A stretch of DNA of 64,000 nt from Nannochloropsis oceanica (Eukaryota > Sar > Eustigmatophyceae > Eustigmatales > Monodopsidaceae). The stretch spans positions 506,001 through 570,000 of the forward strand of contig CP038131.1 of NCBI GenBank assembly GCA_004519485.1. The letters are read 5' to 3'. Within the stretch, counting starts at the first letter, position 1. The number at the start of each line of letters is the position of its first letter. A program made the translations under genes and the position numbers. The notes below the pieces were generated by a model that did not search any database, had not been told where the DNA came from, and was given only the letters and a program-made list of their open reading frames with translations. Below, in pieces: positions 1 through 10,653 of this stretch.

Positions 1-802
1 TGTTCAAAATCTCTGTCATCCGCATTTTACTCAGATAGTCAGTTTGATACTTATTTGCTTTGTCTCTGACATCTCTTCTTTCATCGTCTTTCACGTCTGC
101 TCATTCTTTGTACGTTGGATATGGTTGGAGCATGCATGAGCCCCCCCACGTCCGTCCTTCATCTTTCTCCGCTCTAACTTCAGGGCCGCTCGTATCCTCT
201 TTGGTGTGTGCGCTTATGATATTCATTCTCTCTTTGTTTGGCGCTATTCCTCTTTTCATGTAAATATATATATTTGCAGTTCTCCTACTACCAGCAAGCA
301 TCAGTGGCTCTTGCTTCGTGTTGAGGCTGAGTTGTCTTAACACTTCGGCTGATTGTTCAATGGATATTGTGAACATTTACTAAGACTTTTGAAAAAGGGC
401 GATCTACCGAGTGTGGTTTCACCAAAAATAAACCAAAGATACATAAATCAATGTCGTCCTCTATTGCATACGTGCAGCATCAACAGATGCCAAGGATATG
501 CTCGTCCTTAGGTTACGCATCCGCCTGCCTTCGTCTCTCTCTTCCTCTTTCATTTTCTCCCTCCACAAAATTTCTAATCTCTTCCTCCACTCAAGTTTGT
601 ACACATCGGTGCTTTCGCTCCACAACAAGTAAAGTTTGCATGTTGTGTTCGTCATTCTCCTGTCAACTCGCCCCACCTTAATACTTTATATTCCTCCATT
701 GACAATACCATCTCTTCACGCCATGTTCAATTCCTTCTCCTTTAACCCCAAGTTATTTTCTCCTTCCCCCAATGGTCTCATCACTCCGCCTCCTCTTATT
801 TT
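1..802. other. No supported gene; left edge of window
   Basis: I see no ORF with recognisable protein character here. The sequence is T/C-rich with short low-complexity stretches. It lies downstream of the minus-strand LRR gene, so part of it may be that gene's 3' UTR or an untranslated region of a gene outside the window. Confidence 0.5.
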
Positions 803-1771
803 TTAAATGTAAAGCCCAAAAACCTTGTCTCCACCCCGTCCTCCCCACGACGACCGGATCCCCTCCCGGGCCTGAGACGAAAAACTTGTACATCGCATCG
901 ACAAGGTTGCCAAGCTTCTACTTTCCGGCAAGGCCCCTGTGATGCACACAGCACCCTCGTCCATCAACGGGTTATCGGACAAGGAAAGCGAACGAAGCTT
1001 GGGACTTGAGGAGATTAAATCAGCCACGCACCGCGCACCATTTGGACCAATCTTGTTCTGAGCCAGAAAGAGAGTATCCACCTCATGGTGGTGTCGCTTC
1101 AGGGCCTGCACCACCGCTTGAGCCCCTCGGTCGCTCAAATTGTTGCCCCCCAGGTTGAGGAGCAACACCCGATAAGCCCGCGCCACCCGCAGGGCCAGCG
1201 CGAGGCGTTCTGCGCCAGCGTCGCCAATATTCAAACCGTACAGGTTGAGATGCTGCAAAGGTGCAGGAAAGTGAGTGGCCGTTGCCGTTGATGCTCCTTC
1301 AATGCCGCCTGCTGCTCCTGCTCCTGCATACATTTGTCGCAGCACCATCTTGAGCCGATCATCCCCCACGCCCGCGACTTCGAAGGCACACAGGTAGCGA
1401 AACCGCCAGCTACTGACGCTGCGATGAGCGCCAAAACCACTCGTCGTCTCCTCCCCGGTCTCTGGGGGCTTCAAAAAGCTGCGGCACAGGAGAGCGGCGC
1501 TCAGCTCGCTCCCGAGGAGTAGATCACGTGTGCACATGGCGAGGCGAGCCAGGTCCATAGGATGCAACAATTGAGCTACCAGATTCAATACATCCTGACC
1601 CAACGCTAGCATGGTCACCGCAACAGGCCGCTCGATCGGTATTGGGCCTTTGACCAAAGAGGGTATCGAGGGCGCGGCGGCGAACGCATGTGAAGTTGAA
1701 GGAGCGGCAGTGGGGTAGGGCGGCGCGCGAGTCAAGATCCCCTCCGTCAAGCGCTTCTTGGTCGACGGCAT
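803..1771 (-). CDS. Leucine-rich-repeat (RNI-like) protein
   Basis: Single-exon protein of about 322 residues. The C-terminal half carries ribonuclease-inhibitor-type repeats, visible as LQHLNLYGLNIGDAGAERLA, LLLNLGGNNLSDRGAQAVV, VDTLFLAQNKIGPNGARCV and LRSLSLSDNPLMDEGAV, that is LxxLxLxxNxIxxxGA units. The segment before them (ALGQDVLNLVAQLLHPMDLA) looks like a degenerate F-box-like helix pair, which would suggest an E3 adaptor, but this is inference. I chose the ATG at 1771 (MPSTKKRL); the frame stays open to 1966 but the upstream part has no conserved character. Such repeats form a curved scaffold for protein binding. The partner is unknown and no catalytic motif is seen. Confidence 0.7.
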   Translation of the reverse strand: MPSTKKRLTEGILTRAPPYPTAAPSTSHAFAAAPSIPSLVKGPIPIERPVAVTMLALGQDVLNLVAQLLHPMDLARLAMCTRDLLLGSELSAALLCRSFLKPPETGEETTSGFGAHRSVSSWRFRYLCAFEVAGVGDDRLKMVLRQMYAGAGAAGGIEGASTATATHFPAPLQHLNLYGLNIGDAGAERLALALRVARAYRVLLLNLGGNNLSDRGAQAVVQALKRHHHEVDTLFLAQNKIGPNGARCVADLISSSPKLRSLSLSDNPLMDEGAVCITGALPESRSLATLSMRCTSFSSQAREGIRSSWGGRGGDKVFGLYI

Positions 1772-2621
1772 TCTGCCGCGCCTATCATTTTGTTTGGACG
1801 GTTGAGTGTGCAGCGTTTTTGTGTATATTGTTTGAGTGAGGCGCGACGGAAAATTATTAACGAGACGATTCAGTCGCTTCTCGGGACCGATGCCAGGCTG
1901 AGCGAGGGGGAGAGCGGGAGAAGGGGAGAAAGGAGGATGAGAACCACTGTGATCGCACTGATGCAATGGCCAATGGTTGAAGTGGCTGCTAGAGAATTTA
2001 ATATGTCACAAGCACAATTGAGACGCAGTTTCCATGCCGATGCACGACACACAATGGCATGTCGAGTGGGGAAACATACGTCGCTTGAACTTGACGCGCG
2101 TGCGCACGCGAAGAAAGTGGGGGGGGCAGTCACCATGAGCCTCAAGCTGGTAAGACGAGCGATTTCCCGTTTTCCCTTTTTCCCTTATCGTCCTTTTATT
2201 TTTATTTTTCAATTCGTTTCATATTTTGCGGTACCTATCGACGGTCGATCAGAGGCATGTCACACACTTTCCGGAGACATCCACGGGTCTTTTCTTGCGT
2301 ACGCACTCCTCAAGACGACCTCCCACTCGACAAAAAGGCCGCCATTTATGCGTTTTATTTTCATCGCCACCCTCACTTTCATTCTCATACAGAATCGTCA
2401 CACGGCTGCATGTGCAGACCGTTATTGTCGACGTTTTGGGTTGGGAAAACGGGTCAATGTTTCTCCTTCGTCCTTCTCAGTTTGGGCATGAGGGGCCAAA
2501 CTTCCTCCCAACCAACCCCTCCTATTTCTTTTTCTCCGCTCTTCCCGTCACACCTCTCTTATTGTTTTCATCTGACCAATTGAACAATCGGTCACCATTA
2601 AACTAAACTTATACATAATTA
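1772..2621. other. Intergenic, no supported gene
   Basis: Lies between the start of the LRR gene and the 3' end of the ABC transporter, both minus strand. A plus-strand ORF of about 233 codons crosses it and runs into the LRR gene antisense, but it has no family motif. The region probably holds the LRR gene promoter and the transporter 3' UTR. Confidence 0.5.
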
Positions 2622-5300
2622 CTACATCACCTTGATCCTCTCCCGACTCGTCCTCAACAACAAAATTAAATACGCCAACAACCTGAATACGATCGCCGCA
2701 CCCGCCAAAGCCCACAAACTTGTGCTCAAACTTAACACATTCAAATTTTCCAATACATGCTCAGGGTTTGGCATCTCCGGCGTAAACCTCGTAGTTGACG
2801 GTCGATATTCATTAGACATCATTGCCCCGATGGAAAACCGCAAGATACTGATATAAGAAAGAAATTCGCGGATGCCCTTGACCAGATTCAAATCGTACAT
2901 GATCCCTGAAAAGACTATATTAGGCAAGACCAGGACCGGGGCAATTGCCAAAGCTATCTGAGGGTCATTCGTGAGTGCTGCCAGGCAATAGCCAAATGAG
3001 CCAAAACACAAGGCATTCAAAATCATCACGCCAGCGAAGATAAAGAAGGCATCAGCCGAGCGTTGTAGCCCAGCCATGGCCCATATGAGGACCGCAAATA
3101 CGAAAGGCATCACAATCTCATTCGCCCACCCCGTCAGCGTCTTGGATAGATAATATGCCCCCACCCGATTAGCTCCTGCTTGATTTTCCCGCATAAAGAC
3201 CTTCGTTTCAGCGGCAAAGGCTATGACTGTCGCGTATAACACAATCAAAAACGTTTGCAAATTCGCCAGGAAAAACAACCCTTGCGTATTCTTTACCTGC
3301 TGGGCCGTCACTGGTGCATTTGGGGGGGAGGCATAAGCAAGGCCAAGAATCAGCCCGGTGATCAGACCACTCCCCAGGGAAGCGCCAAAGGACATGGGGT
3401 CGCGGTAAAGCGCGCGGACATTTCGCTTCAAACACAGCCAAAACTGCGTCCTGCCCGACGATTGGAAGTGCCGCATTTTGAAGCTGCGGTGATATAGCAA
3501 CAAATCAGGGTCCTCCACATCCTCCTGCCAGTCAGACATAGCCTCGAATTCAGCAGAGGCTTGATACGCACTCACCAAGCCATCGATCCTCCTCTGACTT
3601 GCATCGACGTCTTGGGGGTGCAACGCCACGAGCACCACGAAGAAATCCGCCGGATTGTAATTCTTCGGGCAGAAGAGAGTGTGGTCACCGAGCTTTTCAA
3701 AGTATGTGGCAAGGGTCTTCCTGGGGCCCATGTAGACGAGGCGGCCTTGCGTCATGAGCATAACGTGGGTGAAGAGGGCGAAAGTATCGGAGGAGGGTTG
3801 GTGGATTGTGCCGATAACAAGACGCCCCCCTGCGGCGATGCTACGCAAAGCAATGCAGACGCTCTTGGCCATGGCAGCATCTAGACCTGGGGACATTGAG
3901 CGTGTGGAAGGGTGAGGGCGAAGGAGTGATAGAAGCAGAAATAAGTTACGGGGCAAATCCTACTCCATCCCTGGGGCCGATCCTATTTCAACGCCCCTTG
4001 ATCGCGTCCTCCCTCTTGCCTTTCGTCCATCCAAGGCTCAAAACGCACCCGTAGTAAATTCATCAGCGTAGATAATGACCGGATCAGACAACAGTTCAGT
4101 AGCGAAGGAGACCCGCCGGCGCTCCCCCCCCGAAAGGCCACGGACAAAGCTACCAGGGCCCCCCAACATGCTGTCGGCAACATGCTCCAGATTCACGGCC
4201 TTGAGCAGCTCGTCCACACGTTCAAGTCGGAGGTCCGTGCGGACGCAAGGGTCGCATCGGAGCAAGGCGTGGAAGGTAAGGTGCTCGCGAATGGTCTCTG
4301 TGGGGATAAAGAGGTCGTCTTGGTGCACGAACCCAACCAAACTGAAGTACCGGCCGTCTATCTCTTTGTTATTCCTGAGAGACAGGGGGGGAAATAGAGA
4401 ACGAGGTTGACTATAAATATCTCTTTACGCGGGAGAATACATACTGAAAAGGAAAATCAATATTATCGAAATCAAAATCACTCACACAAAAATGTTTCCA
4501 ACAAAGCTCTGATTCCGCATCGAAAGACAGTCCAGGAAAGAAGTCTTGCCACAGCCCGAACTCCCCATCACCGCTACCAGCTGGCCCTTTTCCGCGTGGC
4601 CCACGATGCCGTCCAAAATCGTTTTTTGGCTCATAGTCGCGGGTGCTGTCGTCTCGTCCCGTCTTCTCAAAATCATGCCGAAGCCCTTGCTCCCGCCCTT
4701 GATGCTGCTGCTGGTAGTGGTAGTGCTGCTGCCGGTACTGCTAGGTTTCATGGGTACCTGCAACTTAATCTTCCAACTTAATGAAAAATGCTCACCCTCG
4801 TACGATTTGCCACGACTTACACGCAGCCGAGTCTGTGTTTTTGTGGAGAATGCTTTTCCCAATGGCGGGCGCACGACCACAAAGCTCGGGTTCGATTCGC
4901 CCAGCGCCGAATAGCTGTTACTCAAGCTGCTTTTGCGTCTATCGACACTATCTCCCTCTATTCCTCCATCATCAGATTCCTCAGCCGCCTTTTTAATTGC
5001 CGTTACGACGCCACGGTCTCCACACACCTCGTAAGCAAGGCCCACAGTCACTGCTCTCGTTGGAGAAGCCTTCTCGGGAACATCGATGGCCGCCACATCT
5101 AACCCTTCAGCACCTGCGTCCAGCTGGATTTGGGGACGGGTTGAAAGGTACAAAGACGTGCGAGAGTTGAGGAGTTGGAGATGATACGAGGGGAATATGA
5201 ATGGCATGGTGGCAAGAGGTAAGGACGGACGGTAAATCAGCAGGCAACCGGATGATAGAAGCGACCTTGCCCGAAACCTTAACCTCGTATCTACACACAA
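2622..5300 (-). CDS. ABCG-type half transporter (ATP-binding cassette, subfamily G)
   Basis: Three exons: 4486-5300, 4374-4049, 3886-2622, joined by GT-AG introns of 111 and 162 bp in phase, giving about 801 residues. The nucleotide-binding domain comes first, as in the White/ABCG family: Walker A GSSGCGKT (about residue 246), Q-loop VHQDD, signature LSGGERRR, Walker B VIIYADE followed by FTTGLD, H-loop GTIHQPS. About six membrane segments follow (FFLANLQTFLIVLYATVIAF, FIFAGVMILNALCFGSFGY and others). ABCG half transporters dimerise and export lipids, sterols or other hydrophobic compounds; the substrate cannot be told here. The usual Pro of the D-loop lead-in (DEPTSG) is Phe (DEFTTG). The 5' end is uncertain: a strong donor (CAAAG/GTACGT near 5415) after an ORF from 5579 suggests an extra upstream exon. 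Confidence 0.88.
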
Positions 5301-6079
5301 ATATGAGCAATCAATGCGGGACGTTCGACTAGCTGGCGATCTGCACTATTATCCGCTGGAGCATGCGCTGAAAAGGAGCAACAAACGAGCTTTCCTACGA
5401 TACACACTCACGTACCTTTGGTGCTTCGTCCATGGCCTTGCTTTCGTTAGCAGCTGGGCACTTGCCTCAGAGTCTACCAGTCCCCGCAATCCAGCAGAAA
5501 TTTCTGTGAGAGTATGGATATGGGGTATGTTGAGATCAATCAGGGGCCAGACCAGCAAGGCACTCGCGAAGTATGGCAATAATGCGATGCAAAGAGAAGG
5601 AGCAAATCAGCAAAAGAACTTCCTTGAAGGAGATCGATAGTGACTCTCGAGCATAGTAAGTTGTGTAATCATCTGTGTCCGAAACTATTGTTGCGCATCA
5701 ATATATACCGCCTTGGCTGGCAGCCTGTAAACATCCCAAGCCCCATGACCATGCTATCCAACTAGTCGCCCTCTCGCCTTAGCCGGCCTTAGCCCCCCTT
5801 CGCCGACCGAGAAACACAGCAATGAAAAAGTACGGGAGAGAGGGCTACCCACAGACACACACATGCGTGCTTACCCGGTCCTGCCCACCCTCTTGCCTTC
5901 ATACATCGACAGAGAGACTACCGTACTTCGAGGCCTGGAATCCTAGCCCTCTTTCCTACTTGCACGCCCTCGCTCCTGCTCCAAGCTCACGATTCCAACC
6001 CCGCCCCCTCATTTCCTCATTACACCTGACAACATTCCCTTTCTCCCGGGAAATTTCCTCCAGCCCTTCGCGCCGGAGT
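5301..6079. other. Divergent upstream region of ABCG and coiled-coil genes
   Basis: Separates two divergently transcribed genes. On the minus strand, 5579 to about 5416 is open (MPYFASALLVWPL...) and ends at a consensus donor AG/GTACGTGAGT. It could splice to an acceptor TTTGTGTGTAG near 5292 and supply a different N-terminus for the transporter. I could not settle which 5' end is used. Nothing else is recognisable. Confidence 0.4.
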
Positions 6080-7309
6080 ATGCCGCCTCCACCGTCGCTC
6101 TCCTCCCCGCGACCACCATCGTCGTCAGCAGCTCACCAAGCTGACGTCTCGTCGCCTTTGCAGACGCTGGTGGAGGACCAGGCCATGCTAAGCGTCTTCT
6201 GGAGCGAATGGCGGGCGGCCGAGCACAAGTTTCTTTGTCGTGCCGAAGGTATGTCACGGGGGAGGAAGTCTACCGGTTTTTGATGTGAGAGGGAGAGGGA
6301 GGGGAGTATGCGTCTGGATGTGTGCTTGCACGCATGAGGGGAAAAGAGGGATGGTGCCCTGAATAAGGCCACGAGTTGCTGCATAGCGGAAGAGTGGAAA
6401 ACAGCGTGCTTCTTAGGCTAGTCTATTAATTTCTCACTTGTACTCATAATCCTGGAAATCTACTTCTTTCGCATCCTCAACAGCTAAACACATTTCACCC
6501 GAATACAATCACTTGCCGGCCGAGACGACGCCCACAAGAAGAAGCAGCAGAAGGCGCCCACGAGCCACGACGGTCATTACTGACCCCTTCTCCTCCTCTC
6601 GATGTGCAAGTCCAGGACGAGCGGCAACTGCTTGTGAGGAGAACAAAGAAGGAGAGGAGGAAGAGGTGGAAGACCTGGAATCGTTGTTGCTGTCCTCTAT
6701 GCTACTTTTCGAGAAGGGCACCATTTTCAACAGCAGCAGAATGCAGCAACAGCACCAGCACCAACGACGACACCTTTCCTCGCTCGTTCAACAAGAAAAT
6801 GCTGTCTGTATGACAGAAGAGGATCGAGACGCCAAGCAAGCCGAATGTAGTGGGGTCGGGGGAGGCAAAAAAGACGAGGGGGAGGACGTGGCGGCAAGAG
6901 GGGAGGGAGCCACTGATGCTGGTGCCGCACTCGCGAGGCAGGCGGCATACGAAGCGAAGATTCAGAAGTTGGAGGCCCAGATGGTGGAGACAGAGGTGTT
7001 GTTAGGTTCGGACACGGGGACGATTATATTGAGGTTGGAGGTGAGTGAAAGGCGTGGATAGGAGTGGGGAGAGGGATGGGGTGGGAGGGCGATGGAGTTT
7101 TCTTGGTAATTTTTGAAAAGGAATTGAACTCGCGATCCACTGGGGGCGTTTTACTTCAAACGGCTGCTTACAGATACACCACACGTAACTTCTTACAGCG
7201 GGAGCTTGCCCAAACCCGTCTGGAGCTTGCGGAAATGGAGGCCGCGAAGGACGACTTGGAGGTGCAGCTGGTCAACCTGCTTCACAAAACTAGTGAGAAA
7301 CGGAAGTAG
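6080..7309 (+). CDS. Coiled-coil protein, function unknown
   Basis: Three exons, 6080-6248, 6484-7040 and 7199-7309, with matching phases (1, then 0) and donors GTATGT and GTGAGT, giving about 278 residues. The start MPPPPSLSS is the first ATG before a Ser/Pro-rich stretch followed by a helical segment (LQTLVEDQAMLSVFWSEW). The middle is Arg/Glu/Gln-rich low complexity. The C-terminal 60 residues form a clear heptad coiled coil (KIQKLEAQMVETEVLL, then RELAQTRLELAEMEAAKDDL), and the protein ends in Lys/Arg. I do not recognise the family. It is probably a scaffold or oligomerising protein. Confidence 0.6.
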
Positions 7310-7894
7310 GAAAGCAAGTTAAAAAAAATGAACCAACGACAGGGGCTGTATTTGTGGTGGAATAAGGAGGAGGGTAGGGTGGTACGTGTGTCTTCGCGGG
7401 GATGCGGAGGGAGGAGGTTTGCCTGAGGGAGCGGACGCATGCTGTCTTCTAGACCATTTTATTTGTAGCTCTGTGCCATAAACTTGCAATTTGAAGAAGA
7501 AAATAAGAAAAGGACACATATACACCCTGTTGGTCTGCTTGCCTCGTCGTCACACATCCAATGATCTCCACACAATAGCTGGGCCCTTGCCCAGGCTTCC
7601 TGTCGCTGTGGTGCACGATGAGAAAGCACAGCCAGTAGTGTGAGGACATCATACTTTCTCATAGTCCACCACATCGACAGGAAACCCGGACAAGGGCCCC
7701 TCTAAACATGCCTGGCGAGCATGACCATAGCTTGACACTCAGTCCAAAAGCGCTCGGCTGCTTCGCGCAACTCGCTTTTCCTCGAACCCCCTTGCGTCCT
7801 TTCCGTGTTCGTCATCCAAAGTAACCCCAATCCACACACACAATACTCCCCACAGGCAAGGAGCGGTTTCAAATAGCATCAACGACGGGAAAGG
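7310..7894. other. Intergenic, no supported gene
   Basis: Probable 3' UTR of the coiled-coil gene and promoter of the ubiquitin-like gene. Short ORFs on the minus strand show no family features. Confidence 0.45.
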
Positions 7895-8776
7895 ATGCAG
7901 GTTCGTGTGCTTGTCGGTGGCTTTTGCACTCTCCAATTTGTAGATTGTATGCCCCCTCTCATCATCATCGCTGTTCCTCCCCGGGGAGGGCTTCCACGTG
8001 CCAATAATATCAGCTCTCACATTCGCCTCCATCTCTTCCCCACCCCGCACGTTATCACAACACTCTACATCGGGTACTGTCCACACCGCCGCACCAGATC
8101 CTAATCAAGGCAAGTTTCCTCCCTCCTTCTCACCCCCCCCCCCCCTTACGCCGATTCCCATCTCTCACTCCGCTCTCCTCTCCATTCATACTCCACGCAG
8201 ACATTGACGGGCCGTAAGCAGTCGTTCAATTTTGAGCCAGAAGAGAAGGTGTGTATCCGTGTTGTGTGGGTAACGATGACCGATTCTCCTGCGCCCAAAG
8301 TCATCTCAATCGTCTCTCGTTTCCTCCTATCCGTTTCTTCGCGTAGGTCGAAGCGGTAAAGCAGGCGTTGCAAGAGAAGGAAGGCATCCAAGTTGACCAG
8401 ATTCGATTGATTTACGCGGGAAAGCAGCTGTACGTATGATTACCAGTAGTCGTTCGTCTGGGTGGTATGTGTATGTGTGGTACCTCTGTTAGATATTCAT
8501 GTCGATAGGGAAATGGGGCGGGGAAGACAATGAGTTATCTCGCACCCTCTCCCGTTTATTTTTTACTCGCTGATATTTTATTTCCTGCTATCAATTCGAG
8601 TTTACAATGCCTCGCCTCGCTCTCCTCAACCCTCACCGACTCTTCTGTCTCTTCCTCCTTTCCCCCCCTCCCTTATCCTCCACAACAGTGCGGATGACAA
8701 GACCCTTTCTTTTTACAATGTAGTGGCCGGTGGTACGATACACATGGTCCTGCAGCTTCGCGGCGGATTTAAATAG
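7895..8776 (+). CDS. NEDD8: NEDD8/Rub1-type ubiquitin-like modifier
   Basis: Five coding exons: 7895-7900 (ATG CAG), 8098-8109 (12-nt micro-exon), 8201-8248, 8347-8429 and 8689-8776. The spliced product is 78 residues and aligns to ubiquitin without a gap: start MQILIKTLTGR, the core RLIYAGKQL with Ile44 and Lys48, His68, Val70 and the C-terminal LRGG at 73-76, followed by a two-residue tail FK that must be cleaved before conjugation. Residue 72 is Gln. Ubiquitin has Arg there, NEDD8 has Ala and yeast Rub1 has Thr, so this is NEDD8-like rather than ubiquitin. NEDD8 is activated by NAE1/UBA3 and attached to cullins. Intron 2 starts with GC (AAG/GCAAGT), the others with GT. The gene is invisible to a simple ORF search. 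CSN1, part of the enzyme that removes NEDD8, is also in this window. Confidence 0.87.
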
Positions 8777-9545
8777 GAGAAGACGGGGAAGGAAGGAAGA
8801 AGAGGGGAAAGGTGAGAGGGTGCGGTGAGGATGGGATGCATGTAGACGTACATATGGATGGAGCAAGGCGGAGAAAAAACTTTTAGTGGGCAAAATTAAT
8901 CTAAAAAAGAAAATGACTGCATATGCCAGTATGAAGATTGCTTTCAGGCCTTGAATTACGTTAGCCTCTCTCTGCTGGAGTAATCCCGTTCGCTAAACAT
9001 GGATGGGTGCGTGAGCTTCTTGGCCGACCAACAGGCAGGAAGGGGCAACGACAGGAACGTCAAAAGAGTGATGGCAGCACAACAACCAAGTCAGGCGTTA
9101 TGGAACCTCTCTCGCTCGGCCAAAATCACTCTTACCAAAATGGGATTTTTGATCCATTCCGTTTCCTGGTAGTCCGTCTTCTCTGTACTCCACCCTCAGA
9201 CTCTCTGGCTTCCAGCTTGAAGATGAGAAGCACTTGGAAGCACACAACCGGCTGCATACCCTACCTCCCCTCTCCCCCAACCGCAAACACAAGGAACGCG
9301 CGTTTTCCACCTCCGTGCTTCCACTCTACTCTAGCCACGTACCTACTCCACAAACAAACATTTCATCCACCTCTCCACCTCTCCCCCTCTCTGCCCTACT
9401 CTTCCTCCTCTCCTCCATCCTCTCCCCCGCCTTCCAGCGTCGCAATAACCTTCTCCACCTTTTCCAGAATCTCGGCGTTCTCGGGCGAGCTTGACGCACC
9501 GGACGCGTCCAGCTTTTCTAAGCCCTTCAATATTGATGTCGTTCA
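8777..9545. other. Convergent 3' region between NEDD8-like and COX6C-like genes
   Basis: Holds the 3' ends of two converging genes. On the minus strand the COX6C-like frame continues past two TGA codons to a TAG near 9396 with an acidic tail (see findings). The plus-strand ORF 9007-9570 is C/T-rich low complexity and is not supported as a gene. Confidence 0.45.
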
Positions 9546-10156
9546 TCAGGGGAGGGATGAGGGGAGCTGAGTCAGAAATGAACAGTTTTGGGCCATGGAT
9601 TCATAATGCTTCTTGGCTCGATCCATCCATTCCTTGTGGTGAGCAGGGTGTGGTGCAGCCACTGGTCCTTTTTGGACTACTGCTCGGTTAAGAGTGCCCC
9701 CCCCTCTCCCACCGTTTGACAAATGAATACATACCTTGTAGTAAGTCTTGTAGGTACGTGTGGTGGGTGCGGCGATGGCGGCCTTCCAGAAGACGCCGCC
9801 TGTGGGTTAGATGAGCACGGGATTGGCGGGGTGTGAATGAAACTAAGAATCCAAGAGTACAATCAAGCAAACGCCCGTCATCCGCTCTGCCTACTCCCCA
9901 CTATCATTTCCCAGCACGACACGCATGCACCGTGCCATCAGCACTCCGCGTGTACGCAGCACGACACGCATGCACCGTGCCATCAGAACTCCGCGCATGT
10001 GCAATAGGACAATAACCCTCTCCGTTCCGAGAGGCAAGCCTCCTTCCTTTCTCCCGTCCCGCTGCCCCTCCGCCCAGCCTACTCATACGACTTACCGACA
10101 ATACCCAGACCCGTCCCAATCATGGCCTCGCGGATCAGGAGCTTGACGGCAGACAT
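9546..10156 (-). CDS. Cytochrome c oxidase subunit 6C/5C-like protein
   Basis: Three small exons, 10156-10096, 9799-9735 and 9632-9546, with consensus sites (G/GTAAGT, AAG/GTATGT) and matching phases, giving about 70 residues: MSAVKLLIREAMIGTGLGIV, then GGVFWKAAIAAPTTRTYKTY, then YKEWMDRAKKHYESM. The pattern of a basic N-terminus, one Gly-rich membrane helix, then a Lys/Arg/Tyr-rich amphipathic segment (TYKTYYKEWMDRAKK) follows animal COX6C (YADFYRNYDVMKDFEEM) and plant COX5C. It would be a single-span subunit of mitochondrial complex IV. The family call rests on layout and short similarity, so it is tentative. Intron 1 contains a 45-bp direct repeat. Confidence 0.6.
9913..10002. repeat. 45-bp direct repeat, two copies, in an intron
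   Basis: Copies at 9913-9957 and 9958-10002 begin AGCACGACACGCATGCACCG and differ at only a few bases near their ends. Both lie in intron 1 of the COX6C-like gene, so the duplication does not change the protein. Confidence 0.9.
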
Positions 10157-10653
10157 GGCGTTATGCTGAACGAACGTGAGATGTGGTCGTCGTGATGGAG
10201 AGGAAAAGGAGAAGGGATGAGTCTGACTTAGCCTCGAGCCTTTTGGGGCCTTCGCCTTGATTGCACACAACAGCACACGCCCGAACCGCCCTAGCCACCC
10301 AAAGAAAATTTGTATCTATCTGGCTGCAGGTCATTTTCGTCCAGAGTGCATGAGAGACCATGGAGGTACAAAAGACATACGGCCTCGATTGTTGATGTGC
10401 GCTCGTTCTTCGGTCCACATCATTTGCTCGCTGTCGCCGGGGTGATCAACAGGTCGACGACGACGACGACGCCGCTGACTTGTGTCGCTGCCGCTGACCA
10501 TCCCATTTCCCTAGCTTTCACTCCCTAGCTCAACTCCTTGCCTTCCGTCCGGTCTCACGCTCACGTTCACAGGTGATCTCGTCAACCTGCAGCACCAGAA
10601 AACTTACTCTTCCGCTGGGACGCCCTTGTCACCTGTCCGCCTCTTCCATCACC
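10157..10653. other. Divergent promoter region
   Basis: About 500 bp between the divergent COX6C-like gene (minus) and the plastid membrane protein gene (plus). No ORF of merit. A short GAC repeat lies near 10457-10470. Confidence 0.45.

Noticed and set aside
1790-2491. Plus-strand ORF of 233 codons
   Set aside because: It begins inside the antisense of the LRR gene, has no motif and mixes unrelated compositions, so it is most likely a chance open frame.
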